DNA from: Hyphomicrobiales bacterium
GTDB taxonomy: Bacteria; Pseudomonadota; Alphaproteobacteria; Rhizobiales; Rhizobiaceae
Reading direction: 5' to 3'
DNA length: 64,000 nucleotides
Assembly (NCBI GenBank): GCA_900473745.1
Contig: UCMW01000021.1
Coordinates: forward strand, 62,001 to 126,000
The position numbers and the translations under genes are program-made. Shown in pieces: positions 37,317-47,175 of the stretch. The notes under the pieces were generated by a model. That model was not told the DNA's origin. It searched no databases and was given only the letters and a program-made list of their open reading frames with translations. Every line of letters begins with the position of its first letter. Position 1 is the stretch's first letter.

Positions 37317-40300
37317 ATGAACGGATCGCGATCTGAGACGCAAAGGCCCGGCAGCCCATCCTCCCTGGATGCGTTGAGTCGCACCATCGAGGGGCTCGAG
37401 GCGCGCATCGAAGGGCTGATCGGGCAGCAGGCTGCCCGCAGCCGCGGGGCGGACGAACCGGTGTCGCGCGCCCTTCCCGGCCGCCGCGCCGACGACGCGC
37501 TGCGCAGCGAACGCGATCAGCGCCCTGATCCCCTGGCCGAAATTCGCCAGCGCCAACGCGCACTCGAAGAAAGCCGCAGCCGCGGCGGCGAACGTAGCCT
37601 CTACAGCCGCAGTGAAGAGCAGGCTCCGCGCGCGCCACTGCGCCAGCCTCTGCCACCGCTTTCCGATCCGCAGCCGACCTATCAACCGCGCCCTGCTGTC
37701 GCTACAGCACCGCCCGGTCGCGAGATCGCCGAGGCGCTAAGCGGCCTGCGCCAGGAACTGAAGCAGGACATTGCCGAAAGCCTGTCGCGCGAGATCTCCG
37801 GCCTGCGCAACGAAATGCGCTCCCTCCGCACGCTGGCCGAAGAGAACCGTCCGCAGGATGACATGCGCCATGACATCGCCCGGCTTGCCGAAAGCCTCCA
37901 GCGGCTCGAAGGCGTCAAGGCACCCGGCACGGACGGATTGCGCGAGGACTTCAACGAGCTGCGCTCGCTGATGGACGGCCTTGCGCGCGAGGATTCCGTG
38001 CGCCGCATGGAACGTCGCTGGGACGATGTCGAAGTGCGCTTAGACGGGCTGGACACCGGCGCCATGCGTGACGAAATCATCCGCATCGCCGACCGGCTCG
38101 ACGATATCAAGTCCCAGCTCGGTGGCATGGGCGACACGCGCGCCATCCGTGCTCTCGAAGAAAAGCTTATCACGGTCGCGGCAGCACTCGAACATATCGG
38201 CGCCCATATCGACCCGAACGAGCGCATGGTCATGGAGCACTTCTCCTCGCTCGACATGCGCCTCGACGAAATCACCCGGGCAATCGCTGCCGGCAGCCGC
38301 AACAGCGGCCCGGGCAACGACCCGGCCACCTTCCACCGTCTGGAAGAGCGGCTCTCCGGCCTTGCCCGCCAGATTGAGGGGATTTCGGAGCAGCGCGCGC
38401 CGCAGCACGACGCCTCGCTCGAAATGGCGGAACGGCTCGAGTTGCTCACCGCCCGGATCGAACAGCTTTCGTCCGAACAGGGTGCCGCGCGCCTGGAAGA
38501 GCGGCTCGACCAGATGTCCTACATGCTGGAACGGGCGCAGAAGCCGGTGCCGGCCCCGGAACTCACCGGCTACCTCGCCGACATCTCGCGCAAGATCGAC
38601 GCGCTGGATGGCGGGGCCGGCAACGACCGCCTTGCGGACCGCCTGGAATTCCTTGCCCAGCGGATCGAGGAACTGGACGCATCTGCACCAGTCGCAGTGA
38701 TCGACGACAGCGCGCTTCGCAATCTCGAGGACCGGCTGAATGCCGTCGTCGACCGGCTGGAGGAAACGAGCTCATCTGGCCCGGTCAGCGAAGGCGCCAG
38801 CCTCAAAGGGCTGGAAGACCAGATCGCTCATCTCTCCGCCCTGATCAGCCAGCCCTCGCCACAGGACCCCGAGGTCGCAGGCCGCATCTCGGCCCTTGAA
38901 GACTATGTCGCGACCAGCGACGAATACATCATCGAAGCTGCCCGCCAGGCAGCCGAGACGGTCATGGCCAACTTCGCGCATCGTTTCCCCGCGGGCAGCC
39001 AGGCAGCATCGGCGGACATTTCCGCCCTGACCGCCCTTTCCGAGCATCTGAGGCAGCTCGAAGACCATACGCGCCATTCCGAGGAGCGCACTCACCGCAC
39101 CTTCGAAGCGCTGCACGACACGCTGGTCCAGATCGCCGGACGGCTGGATGAACTGCATCATCTGGGCCAGCCTCAGGACGCGGCTCCGCTCTTTGCCCAG
39201 GCTCCGATCACCCCGACGCATGCTGCACGCCCGACCGAAAATGCTGCGCCCTTGGCACCCCAAGCGCCGCGCATGGTCGCCGAGCCTGTAGCGGAAGCCG
39301 TGCATCCGATCGATCAGGAACTGCTCGCCGCAGCCGATGATTTCGCCCAGACCATGACTGCACTGCCGGTCATCGATGCGGCACGCGAGAAGAAGGCGAC
39401 CAAGCCGAGCCTGCTCGCCGGCCTCGGCAAGAAGCTGATGCCGGGCAAGAAGTCCGCGAAGGCGCCTGTCGAAGCTCGGCAGATTGTCGATCCCGCCCCG
39501 TCGATCGATCCCGTCGATGTGCTGCCGCCCGACGACGCGAATGAATTGCTTGAGCCAGGCTCTGGTGCACCGGATGTGCGCAAGATCCTGGAACGCGTAC
39601 GTGCCAGCCAGCAGGCCGTAAAATCAAGCAGCTCCGCCGAGGACAGTGGCGACCGGACCGATTACATCGCCGCGGCGCGCCGTGCCGCCCAGGCTGCGGC
39701 CATGGAAATGGACCGGGCCCAGAAATCCACGCCCTCTGCCAGCAAGGCGATGTCCGACGTCAAGGCCAAGTCGAAATCGGCCGGCCCCTCGCTCTTTGCC
39801 CGCTATCGTCGTCCGATCCTGATGGCAGTCGGCGCCATCCTGCTTGCCGCCATGGCCATGCCGCTGGTCAACACCCTGACCAAGAGCGAGGCGCCTCCCG
39901 TTGTCGAGGACATCGCTCCAGACGAGACCAGCGAGATCGCGCCCATCGAGCAGCCGGCGGACACGGCGCAGGCGACGACGCCGATCGCTGCCGAACCCGA
40001 AGCACCGGTCGTCGAAACGGCCCGCAGCGACGCTCCTGAGGATATCCAAGAGGACGTTGCTGCCGCGCCGTCAGTGGCAACGCCGGATGTTGCCCCTGCT
40101 GCTCCGGTCCAGGCCAGTGGCGTCGCCCCGGTCAACGCCCTGATGGCCCCTGTGTCGACCACGCCGGCCCAGAGCCTGGAAGCGCCTGCTCCCGCGGCTG
40201 TCGCCGAAACGCTTGCGCCGGTGCAACCGCAGACAGCAGAAGCGTCCAAGGTCGTGGTCGCCGAAGAGGTTGCGGCTCAGGCTCCCACTGCCGATATCGT

Positions 40301-41150
40301 CGTGCCCGCGGACATTACCCCGCCCTCGCTCTCCATCGCCGCCAAGAACGGCGATCCCCTGGCGCTGTTTGAAATCGGCGCGCGCTACACCGAAGGTCGC
40401 GGCGTGAAGAATGACTTCGCCGAAGCGGCCAAGTGGTATCGTCTCGCGGCCGACAAGGGGCTCGCACTTGCCCAGTATCGCCTCGCCAACTTCCTCGAAA
40501 AGGGAACGGGCGTCGCGCCAAATATCGACGAAGCCAAGCGCTACTATGAATTGGCTGCCAATGCCGGCAATGCCAGCGCCATGCACAATCTCGCCGTCAT
40601 CTACGCCTCCGGCAAGGATGGCGCGCAGGATTATGCCAAGGCCGTGGAATGGTTCACAAAGGCCGCCGACTACGGCGTCTCCGACAGCCAGTTCAACCTC
40701 GCGATCCTGAGTGCACGCGGCAATGGGACGTCACAGGATCTCGTCACGTCCTACAAGTGGTTCGCGATCGCTGCCAAGGGCGGCGACACCGATGCCGCCC
40801 AGAAGCGCGACGAAGTGGCCAATGCGCTCAAGCCAGACCAGCTGGAGCGCGCCCGCGCCGAGGTCGATCTCTGGAAGGCCAAAGAACTGAACCCCGACGC
40901 CAATTCGGCCAACACGCCGGATGAATGGGCGGGCAAGGGCCTGAAGACGGCCAGCGTCGACATGAAGAAGGCGATCCGCAACATACAGGCGATCCTGAAC
41001 AAGAATGGTTTCGATGCCGGCACGCCAGACGGTGTGATGGGTGCCAAGACGGTCTCGGCGATCAAGGCGTTCCAGACCTCGATCGGCGAGCAGCCGACCG
41101 GTCAGGTGACGGACAAGCTGGTGACGGAGTTGCTTGAGCGCAACAAATGA
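37317..41150 (+). CDS. podJ: PodJ-like polar localisation protein with Sel1 repeats and peptidoglycan-binding domain
   Basis: About 1277 residues. Residues 1 to about 620 are a long Arg/Glu/Leu-rich coiled-coil region (repeated RLEERLSGLARQIEGI-type stretches). A low-complexity Pro/Ala linker surrounds one transmembrane segment near residues 829-855 (PILMAVGAILLAAMAMPLV). The periplasmic part holds about four Sel1 repeats (ALFEIGARYTEGRGVKNDF, AQYRLANFLEKGTGV) and a C-terminal peptidoglycan-binding domain (QAILNKNGFDAGTPDGVMG). This is the architecture of PodJ-type polar organisers, which place polar machinery during alphaproteobacterial growth. The start at 37317 (MNGSRSETQ) is likely; 37254 is possible. 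Confidence 0.88.
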   Translation: MNGSRSETQRPGSPSSLDALSRTIEGLEARIEGLIGQQAARSRGADEPVSRALPGRRADDALRSERDQRPDPLAEIRQRQRALEESRSRGGERSLYSRSEEQAPRAPLRQPLPPLSDPQPTYQPRPAVATAPPGREIAEALSGLRQELKQDIAESLSREISGLRNEMRSLRTLAEENRPQDDMRHDIARLAESLQRLEGVKAPGTDGLREDFNELRSLMDGLAREDSVRRMERRWDDVEVRLDGLDTGAMRDEIIRIADRLDDIKSQLGGMGDTRAIRALEEKLITVAAALEHIGAHIDPNERMVMEHFSSLDMRLDEITRAIAAGSRNSGPGNDPATFHRLEERLSGLARQIEGISEQRAPQHDASLEMAERLELLTARIEQLSSEQGAARLEERLDQMSYMLERAQKPVPAPELTGYLADISRKIDALDGGAGNDRLADRLEFLAQRIEELDASAPVAVIDDSALRNLEDRLNAVVDRLEETSSSGPVSEGASLKGLEDQIAHLSALISQPSPQDPEVAGRISALEDYVATSDEYIIEAARQAAETVMANFAHRFPAGSQAASADISALTALSEHLRQLEDHTRHSEERTHRTFEALHDTLVQIAGRLDELHHLGQPQDAAPLFAQAPITPTHAARPTENAAPLAPQAPRMVAEPVAEAVHPIDQELLAAADDFAQTMTALPVIDAAREKKATKPSLLAGLGKKLMPGKKSAKAPVEARQIVDPAPSIDPVDVLPPDDANELLEPGSGAPDVRKILERVRASQQAVKSSSSAEDSGDRTDYIAAARRAAQAAAMEMDRAQKSTPSASKAMSDVKAKSKSAGPSLFARYRRPILMAVGAILLAAMAMPLVNTLTKSEAPPVVEDIAPDETSEIAPIEQPADTAQATTPIAAEPEAPVVETARSDAPEDIQEDVAAAPSVATPDVAPAAPVQASGVAPVNALMAPVSTTPAQSLEAPAPAAVAETLAPVQPQTAEASKVVVAEEVAAQAPTADIVVPADITPPSLSIAAKNGDPLALFEIGARYTEGRGVKNDFAEAAKWYRLAADKGLALAQYRLANFLEKGTGVAPNIDEAKRYYELAANAGNASAMHNLAVIYASGKDGAQDYAKAVEWFTKAADYGVSDSQFNLAILSARGNGTSQDLVTSYKWFAIAAKGGDTDAAQKRDEVANALKPDQLERARAEVDLWKAKELNPDANSANTPDEWAGKGLKTASVDMKKAIRNIQAILNKNGFDAGTPDGVMGAKTVSAIKAFQTSIGEQPTGQVTDKLVTELLERNK

Positions 41151-41354
41151 TGCGACTGCCATAAAAGACCGCGCATGAGGGTCTATGAGGGGCTCTTGAA
41201 TTGACTTGGCAGCCTCTGAGGCGCAAGAAAGAATTCGAATGGTAACAAGTGCGATCAAGGACTTGCGACCGACCAGCATGAGAGTCAGCAAGGGCTCATA
41301 GGCCCGAAAGCGACCGCGCCGGAGAGCGCGGATTCCTGCATTTGAGGTCCTGAC

Positions 41355-42272
41355 GTGACGATCTATCTGCCGATCGCCGAGTTGTCGGTCAACGTGTTCA
41401 TCATCCTCGGCATGGGCGCGGCTGTCGGCTTCCTATCGGGCATGTTCGGCGTGGGTGGCGGCTTCCTGATTACCCCGCTCCTGATCTTCTACAATATTCC
41501 GCCCGTCGTTGCCGTTGCGACCGGTGCAAACCAGGTCGTTGCCTCCTCCGTTTCAGGGGCAATCTCGCATTTTCGGCGCGGGACGGTCGATCTGAAACTC
41601 GGCACGATCCTGCTTTTAGGCGGCCTCGTGGGAGCGACGATCGGCGTCTTTATCTTCTCGCTGCTGAGACGTCTCGGCCAGCTCGACCTCATCATCTCGC
41701 TGCTCTACGTCGTCTTCCTCGGCACGGTCGGCGGCCTGATGCTGGCGGAAAGCCTGCGCGCACTTAGACGCGCCGCGCGCAACGAAGCTGCCCCCCTGAA
41801 GCGCCCCGGTCAGCACAACTGGGTGCATCGCCTGCCCTTCAAGATGCGCTTCAAGAAGTCGAAGATCTATCTCAGCGTCATCCCGATCCTGGCGCTCGGC
41901 TTCGGCATCGGCATCCTGACCTCGATCATGGGTGTCGGCGGCGGCTTCATCATGGTGCCGGCGATGATCTATCTGCTCAGGATCCCGACCAATGTCGTCG
42001 TCGGCACGTCGCTGTTCCAGATCATCTTCACCACCGCCTACACCACGATCGTCCAGGCGGCGACCAACTATTCCGTTGATATCGTGCTCGCCTTCGTTCT
42101 CATGGTGGCCGGCGTCATCGGTGCACAGTATGGCGTCAGGGTCGGACAGAAGCTGCGCGGCGAACAGTTGCGCGCGCTCCTGGGTCTGCTCGTTCTCGCC
42201 GTCGGTGTGCGCCTTGCGATCGAGCTGGTCGTGACACCCGACGACTTCTACTCGCTGGCCATCGGAGGCTGA
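41355..42272 (+). CDS. TauE/SafE-family sulfite exporter-like permease
   Basis: A 305-residue inner-membrane protein with about eight helices. The duplicated glycine-rich motifs FLSGMFGVGGGFLITPLLIF and ILTSIMGVGGGFIMVPAMIY mark the two halves of the TauE fold, which moves sulfite, sulfonates or other organic anions. It starts at GTG after GAGGTCC. The stop is followed one base later by the start of a TIGR02186 gene, so the two are translated as a pair. Confidence 0.9.
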   Translation: MTIYLPIAELSVNVFIILGMGAAVGFLSGMFGVGGGFLITPLLIFYNIPPVVAVATGANQVVASSVSGAISHFRRGTVDLKLGTILLLGGLVGATIGVFIFSLLRRLGQLDLIISLLYVVFLGTVGGLMLAESLRALRRAARNEAAPLKRPGQHNWVHRLPFKMRFKKSKIYLSVIPILALGFGIGILTSIMGVGGGFIMVPAMIYLLRIPTNVVVGTSLFQIIFTTAYTTIVQAATNYSVDIVLAFVLMVAGVIGAQYGVRVGQKLRGEQLRALLGLLVLAVGVRLAIELVVTPDDFYSLAIGG

Positions 42273-42273
42273 C

Positions 42274-43077
42274 GTGAGCACGCGCCTCTTCGCCCTCGGA
42301 CTGATCTCCCTGATTTCGTGGTCGGCCCCGGCCTCGGCTCAGGATCCGCTGACCTCGCAGCTCGTCGAAACCGAAGGCCTGGATATCGGTACATCGACAA
42401 GCGAAATCGCCATCACGTCCGATTTCTCCGGAGCGGACCTCACCATCTTCGGTGCGCTGACCAATACCGACCAGCTGCTGCTTGCGATTGGGCAATATGA
42501 TGTCGTGGTGACGCTCGAAGGTCCGCGTGACTGGACCACCGTGCGGCGGAAGGAGCGTCTCTTCGGCATTTGGGTCAACCGCACCTCGCTGACTTTCGAA
42601 CAGATGCCGATCTCCTACTCGCTCGCCAGCACGCGACCGGTCGAGGAAATCGCGGCCGACGACGTGTTGACGTCGCTCGGCATCGGCATCGACCACCTGG
42701 CGCTGACGCCCACGGGCTTCATCAGCAATGCCGCCAATCTCGGTGAATTTCGCGATGCCTTCCGCCGGCTGAAGCAGACAGGCGGCCTCTACCAGCGCGA
42801 CACGGGCGGCGTTCGCTTCGTCTCGTCCAGCCTTTTCAAGGCGACTCTCCGCCTACCCGCGAACATCCCGAACGGCGTGCACATGGTGCATGCCTATCTT
42901 TTCAAGTCGGGCGAATTCATCGCGGAAAAAGAGCTGCCGTTGCGCGTGATCAAGACCGGTCTCGAAGAAGCCATCACCGAAGCTGCCCACGAGCAGCCGC
43001 TGGCCTATGGCGCATTTGCCGTCGTGCTGGCGCTGATCACCGGCTGGGCCGCAAGCCTGATCTTCCGCAAGGATTGA
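42274..43077 (+). CDS. TIGR02186 family membrane-anchored protein
   Basis: A 267-residue protein with a cleavable signal (LISLISWSAPASAQ), a beta-rich periplasmic body and one C-terminal helix (AFAVVLALITGWAASLIF). It begins one base after the TauE-like stop with GTG. The family is known almost only from this pairing with TauE-like permeases, so a role as accessory to the transporter is inferred; its exact function is unknown. Confidence 0.87.
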   Translation: MSTRLFALGLISLISWSAPASAQDPLTSQLVETEGLDIGTSTSEIAITSDFSGADLTIFGALTNTDQLLLAIGQYDVVVTLEGPRDWTTVRRKERLFGIWVNRTSLTFEQMPISYSLASTRPVEEIAADDVLTSLGIGIDHLALTPTGFISNAANLGEFRDAFRRLKQTGGLYQRDTGGVRFVSSSLFKATLRLPANIPNGVHMVHAYLFKSGEFIAEKELPLRVIKTGLEEAITEAAHEQPLAYGAFAVVLALITGWAASLIFRKD

Positions 43078-43080
43078 TTG

Positions 43081-43806
43081 TCAGCCGAGCAGATTGCCGT
43101 AACGCACCGAATAGATCCGGTCGCGGCCCAGAAGATGCGCGATCAGGTCGGTGCGGGCGAAGAGGCCGGTGAAGGCCTTGTGGCGCAGGTCGAGGCCGCC
43201 GGTAGTGACGCCGAAGGACGGCATGACCATGCGCAGGCCGTCGGTCGCAAAACAGGGGCGGCGGACGGATTTCTCGCGGCGACGAACGGTGGCGGACGGG
43301 TGGAGATGGCCTGCCACTTCACCTTTGCCATGGGCGAGCGAAGGTTCGTGGCGGAAGGTCAGGCCGGCGAGTGAAAATTTGTCCATCGACTGACCGGGCA
43401 GAGCCGTCGTGCCGTCGGGATCGTGATTTCCGTTGATCCAGACTAAGTCGCGTCCACCGGCAAGTCCGAAGATCATCTCGCGAAACACCGTCGGCATCAG
43501 GGCCGAGCCGACACGGTCGTGGAAATTGTCGCCGAGGCTGACAATGGTCGCCGGCTGGTAGCGATTGACGACGCTCTCCAGCAAACGAAGCGTTGCAAGC
43601 GTATCATAGGGTGGCAGCAATTGCCCGCGACGGGCAAAGGCCGCACCTTTTTCGAGGTGCAGGTCGGAGACCACGAGCGTCCGATGATCCGGCAGATACA
43701 TGGCGCCGGTGAGATCACAGACGGCAGCCACGCCCGAGAGGGCGATCTCGGTTGTCGTCTCCACTGTCTCGATCGGCGCCAGGCGCCTCGCCATCATTCC
43801 CGTCAT
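43081..43806 (-). CDS. pdeM: Ligase-associated DNA damage response endonuclease PdeM
   Basis: A 241-residue calcineurin-fold nuclease. Metal motifs are present: VVSD48LH50LEKG, SLGDNFHDR, WINGNHDPD and GEVAGHLHPS. The family is defined by linkage to an Lhr-type helicase, as here: its gene starts 47 bases after the helicase stop, same strand. A DNA repair role follows from family knowledge. Start codons at 43806 and 43794 are both possible. Confidence 0.9.
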   Translation of the reverse strand: MTGMMARRLAPIETVETTTEIALSGVAAVCDLTGAMYLPDHRTLVVSDLHLEKGAAFARRGQLLPPYDTLATLRLLESVVNRYQPATIVSLGDNFHDRVGSALMPTVFREMIFGLAGGRDLVWINGNHDPDGTTALPGQSMDKFSLAGLTFRHEPSLAHGKGEVAGHLHPSATVRRREKSVRRPCFATDGLRMVMPSFGVTTGGLDLRHKAFTGLFARTDLIAHLLGRDRIYSVRYGNLLG

Positions 43807-43853
43807 TCGCTCATTCCGCAGGATCAGGCCTTGTCATAGCCGCTCCGCCTGAT

Positions 43854-46373
43854 TCACGCCATGGCTTCGGCGATCAGATCGTCCGCCGCCATCGACAGTA
43901 CATGTTCCTGGGCCTCGCCTGCCACAGGCTCCTTGCCGATCTCCAACATCACAGGAACGGCTAGCGGCGAGATCTGGGTGAGGCGCTTGTGCAGGATATG
44001 GCCCTTGATTCGCTCCAGCATATCGGCAAGCCGGGCAATGTCCAAAAGTCCGGCGGCGGCATCCTGTCGCGTTGCCTGCATCAGAATATGGTCCGGTTCG
44101 TGGCTGCGCAGCACGTCGTAGATCAGATCGGAGGAGACCGTCACCTGACGGCCGGATTTCTCCTTGCCCGGATGACGCTGCTCGATCAGGCCGGCGATGA
44201 CGGCACAGTTGCGGAAGGTGCGCTTCAGCATGAAGCTCTCGTCCAGCCAGGTTTCGAGATCGTCGCCCAGCATATCCTGATCGAAGAGGTCTGCGAGGCT
44301 GAGGGCTTCTCGTGTGATCAGCGAGCCCATGTCCTCCAAGGCCCAGATCGCGAGTGCATAGTCTGTCGCCACGAAGCCCAGCGGCTTGGCCCGCATGCGC
44401 TCCAGCCGGCGCGTGAGCAGCATACCGAGCGTCTGATGGGCGAGCCGGCCTTCAAAGGCGTAGATCACCATGTAGAAGCGCTCGCCGCGCGGGAAGGTCT
44501 CGATCAGCAGATCGCCGCGCTTCGGCAGAACCGACTTCTCCGCCTGCAGTGCCAGCCAGTCGCGCACCTGGTCGGGCAGGCCCGTGCGGCGGGCGGGATC
44601 ATCCAGCATCGCGCGCACCTGTTCCGCGAGATAGGTCGAGAGCGGGAACTTGCCACCGGCATAAGCCGGGATCTTCGGATCCATCGAGAAAGCGCTGGAG
44701 ACCAGGCATTCGTTGTCCCGGATGCCCTCGAAGCGCAGCACCTTGCCTGAGAAAAGGAAAGTATCGCCCTGGGTCAATTGCTCGAAGAAGTACTCCTCGA
44801 CCTTGCCAAGCGTCATACCGCCGCGGCCGATGGAGCCCAGATGGTTGCGCTTGACCAGTCGGACATTGAGCATCGGCATTTCGACGATGGTGCCGAGATT
44901 GAGACGATACTGCTGAGCGACCTGCGGGTTGGAGACGCGCCATAATCCGTCCTTCCGGCGGCGGATGCGGGCGTAGCGTTCATAGGTGCGAAGCGCATAG
45001 CCGCCGGTTGCGACGAAATCGACGATGCGGGCAAACGTTTCACGCGGAAGGGTGGCATAGGGGAGCGCCGTCGTCACCTCGCGGAAAAGCTCCTCTTCAT
45101 CGAAGGCGTCGGCGCAAGCCATGCCGAGCACATGCTGGGCCAGCACGTCGAGAGAGCCTTCGCCAACCGGCGGCGTATCCTGCGCGCCGATATAGTTGGC
45201 ATCCAGTGCCGCCTGGCACTCCATCACCTCGAAACGGTTGGCCGGCACGAGGATCGCACGCGAGGGCTCGTCCATGCGGTGGTTGGCGCGGCCGATACGC
45301 TGGGCGAGACGCGATGCGCCCTTTGGTGCGCCGACATGGATGACGAGATCGACGTCGCCCCAGTCGATGCCGAGATCAAGCGTTGAGGTGGCGACGACCG
45401 CACGAAGGCGGTTCTCAGCCATGGCAGCCTCCACCTTGCGGCGCTGAGAGACGTCAAGCGAGCCATGATGCAGCGCAATCGGCAGGTTGTCGTCATTGAC
45501 GGTCCAGAGCTCCTGGAAGAGCATTTCGGCCTGGGAGCGCGTGTTGACGAAAAGCAGCGTCGTCTGAAAATCCTTGAGGACCTTGTAGACCTCGGGAATG
45601 GCGTAGTGCGCCTTGTGCCCGGACCAGGGAATGCGCTCATCGGTCTGAAGAATGGTGATGTTGGGTCTAGCACCACCTTCGACGGTGATCAGCCCGGCTG
45701 CCGCCTCGCCGTCTTCCGGCTGCGCGACCAGCCAGCGGCGCAGATCCATAGGCTGAGCGACCGTAGCCGAGAGGCCGATGGTCTTCAGACCAGGAGCGAG
45801 TTTCCTCAGGCGCGTGAGACCAAGCGACAGCAGATGGCCGCGCTTCGAGGTCACCAGCGAATGCAGCTCGTCGAAGATGACGTAGCGCAGGTCCTTGAAG
45901 AAGCGCTCCGCGTCCGAGTGGGAGATGAGCAATGCGACCTGTTCGGGCGTCGTCAGAAGGATATCAGGCGGATTGGTCTTCTGACGCTGACGCTTGTGAG
46001 CCGGCGTGTCGCCGGTGCGGTTCTCAATGGTGATCGAAAGCCCCATTTCGGTGACGGGCTTCATCAGATTGCGCTCGATATCGACAGCGAGCGCCTTGAG
46101 CGGCGAGATGTAGAGCGTGTGGATGCCGGTAAAGGCCTCGCCTGGTTTTTTTCGTCCGCGCTCGGTGAGTTCCGTCAGCGAAGGCAGAAAACCGGCGAGC
46201 GTCTTGCCGGCACCGGTCGGGGCGATCAGCAACAGGCTTTCGCCGCCAGTCTCGCCGGATCTGGCCCGGGCCAAAAGTTCCAGCTGGTGGTCACGCGGCT
46301 GCCAGCCCTTTTCGCCGAACCAGCGGAGGAAGGGGGCAGGTAGTAGGGCAAGGGCGGAATCAGCTGTCGTCAC
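43854..46373 (-). CDS. lhr: Ligase-associated Lhr-like DEXH-box helicase
   Basis: An 839-residue superfamily 2 helicase. Motif I is APTGAGKT (51-58), motif II DELH (FDELHSLVTSKRG), motif III SATVAQP; the second RecA domain has FVNTRSQAEML, STLDLGIDWGDVDLVIHVG and QRIGRANHR. The C-terminal half carries the winged-helix and Lhr-core domains. Together with PdeM it belongs to the ligase-associated DNA damage response group; the ATP-dependent ligase and exonuclease found with it elsewhere are not in this window. Confidence 0.92.
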   Translation of the reverse strand: MTTADSALALLPAPFLRWFGEKGWQPRDHQLELLARARSGETGGESLLLIAPTGAGKTLAGFLPSLTELTERGRKKPGEAFTGIHTLYISPLKALAVDIERNLMKPVTEMGLSITIENRTGDTPAHKRQRQKTNPPDILLTTPEQVALLISHSDAERFFKDLRYVIFDELHSLVTSKRGHLLSLGLTRLRKLAPGLKTIGLSATVAQPMDLRRWLVAQPEDGEAAAGLITVEGGARPNITILQTDERIPWSGHKAHYAIPEVYKVLKDFQTTLLFVNTRSQAEMLFQELWTVNDDNLPIALHHGSLDVSQRRKVEAAMAENRLRAVVATSTLDLGIDWGDVDLVIHVGAPKGASRLAQRIGRANHRMDEPSRAILVPANRFEVMECQAALDANYIGAQDTPPVGEGSLDVLAQHVLGMACADAFDEEELFREVTTALPYATLPRETFARIVDFVATGGYALRTYERYARIRRRKDGLWRVSNPQVAQQYRLNLGTIVEMPMLNVRLVKRNHLGSIGRGGMTLGKVEEYFFEQLTQGDTFLFSGKVLRFEGIRDNECLVSSAFSMDPKIPAYAGGKFPLSTYLAEQVRAMLDDPARRTGLPDQVRDWLALQAEKSVLPKRGDLLIETFPRGERFYMVIYAFEGRLAHQTLGMLLTRRLERMRAKPLGFVATDYALAIWALEDMGSLITREALSLADLFDQDMLGDDLETWLDESFMLKRTFRNCAVIAGLIEQRHPGKEKSGRQVTVSSDLIYDVLRSHEPDHILMQATRQDAAAGLLDIARLADMLERIKGHILHKRLTQISPLAVPVMLEIGKEPVAGEAQEHVLSMAADDLIAEAMA

Positions 46374-46421
46374 TGCCCCAAGGTAGTGGACGGGTGGGGA
46401 AAGAGAAGGGGCGAAAAGGCC

Positions 46422-47060
46422 TCAACGCAACGCGATGTACCGATCCGAGCGGTGGTTGATCGCGAGGAAGAGGTTCAGCACCACCGCGCCGATCACCGAG
46501 TAGAGCACCACGGAGGGGCTGACAACGGCGAAGGCGAGCGCCATGACACAGAGGTCGAAGGCGAGCTGGACAAGGCCGGCGCGAATGCCGAAGCGGTCCT
46601 GGATGTAGACGGCGAGGATACCGAGGCCGCCGAGGCTGGCGCGGTGGCGATAGAGCGCGAGCAGGCCGAAGCCGAGCAGCAGGCCACCGAGGATCGCCGC
46701 CCAGATCGGCGCGATGCTCTGGATGACAAGAAAGCGGCTCTCGATTTCGACGATGAAGGAGGTCAGGCCGACGGCGGCGAAGGTCTTGATGGTGAAATCC
46801 AGACCGACGCGGCGGAGCGACAGGATATAGAAGGGCATGTTGAGCAGGAAGAAGAGCAGACCGAAACTCCAGCCGCTCCAGTAGTGCAGGACGAAGGCCA
46901 AGCCCGCCATCCCGCCTGTGAGCAGTCCGACTTGAGCAAGAAAATAGAGGCCAAGTGCCGCGATCAAGCTGCCGGCGACGAGGCCCTGCAGATCTTCCGC
47001 CGGTGTGTGGCGGGTCGGGTTCGAATTCCAGATTCCCAGCATGCTCGTCAACTGCGCCAT
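46422..47060 (-). CDS. YitT family membrane protein
   Basis: A 212-residue integral membrane protein of five to six helices, with the family motif VGLLTGGMAGLAFVLHYWSG and the GGLGILAVYIQDRFGIRAG stretch near the second half. The start at 47060 avoids a long non-hydrophobic leader running into the upstream gene. Function unknown; transport is often assumed. A perfect 10-bp palindrome lies 67 bases upstream. Confidence 0.87.
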   Translation of the reverse strand: MAQLTSMLGIWNSNPTRHTPAEDLQGLVAGSLIAALGLYFLAQVGLLTGGMAGLAFVLHYWSGWSFGLLFFLLNMPFYILSLRRVGLDFTIKTFAAVGLTSFIVEIESRFLVIQSIAPIWAAILGGLLLGFGLLALYRHRASLGGLGILAVYIQDRFGIRAGLVQLAFDLCVMALAFAVVSPSVVLYSVIGAVVLNLFLAINHRSDRYIALR

Positions 47061-47126
47061 GTCACGTCTCCAGCAAGTGATCCCCGAGCCCAAATGGTAC
47101 CCGAGATCCCCTGGAAAACAAGGATG

Positions 47127-47149
47127 ATAGGTCAGCAAAGCTGACCTAT
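47127..47149. promoter_or_regulatory. Perfect 10-bp inverted repeat upstream of yitT
   Basis: ATAGGTCAGC-AAA-GCTGACCTAT has two perfect 10-base arms with a three-base spacer. It sits between the methyltransferase stop (47176) and the YitT start (47060). It may be an operator for the YitT gene or a hairpin ending the methyltransferase transcript; no U-run follows directly, which favours an operator. Confidence 0.6.
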
Positions 47150-47175
47150 GAAGCAATTCGCAAGAAAGCTGCTTG

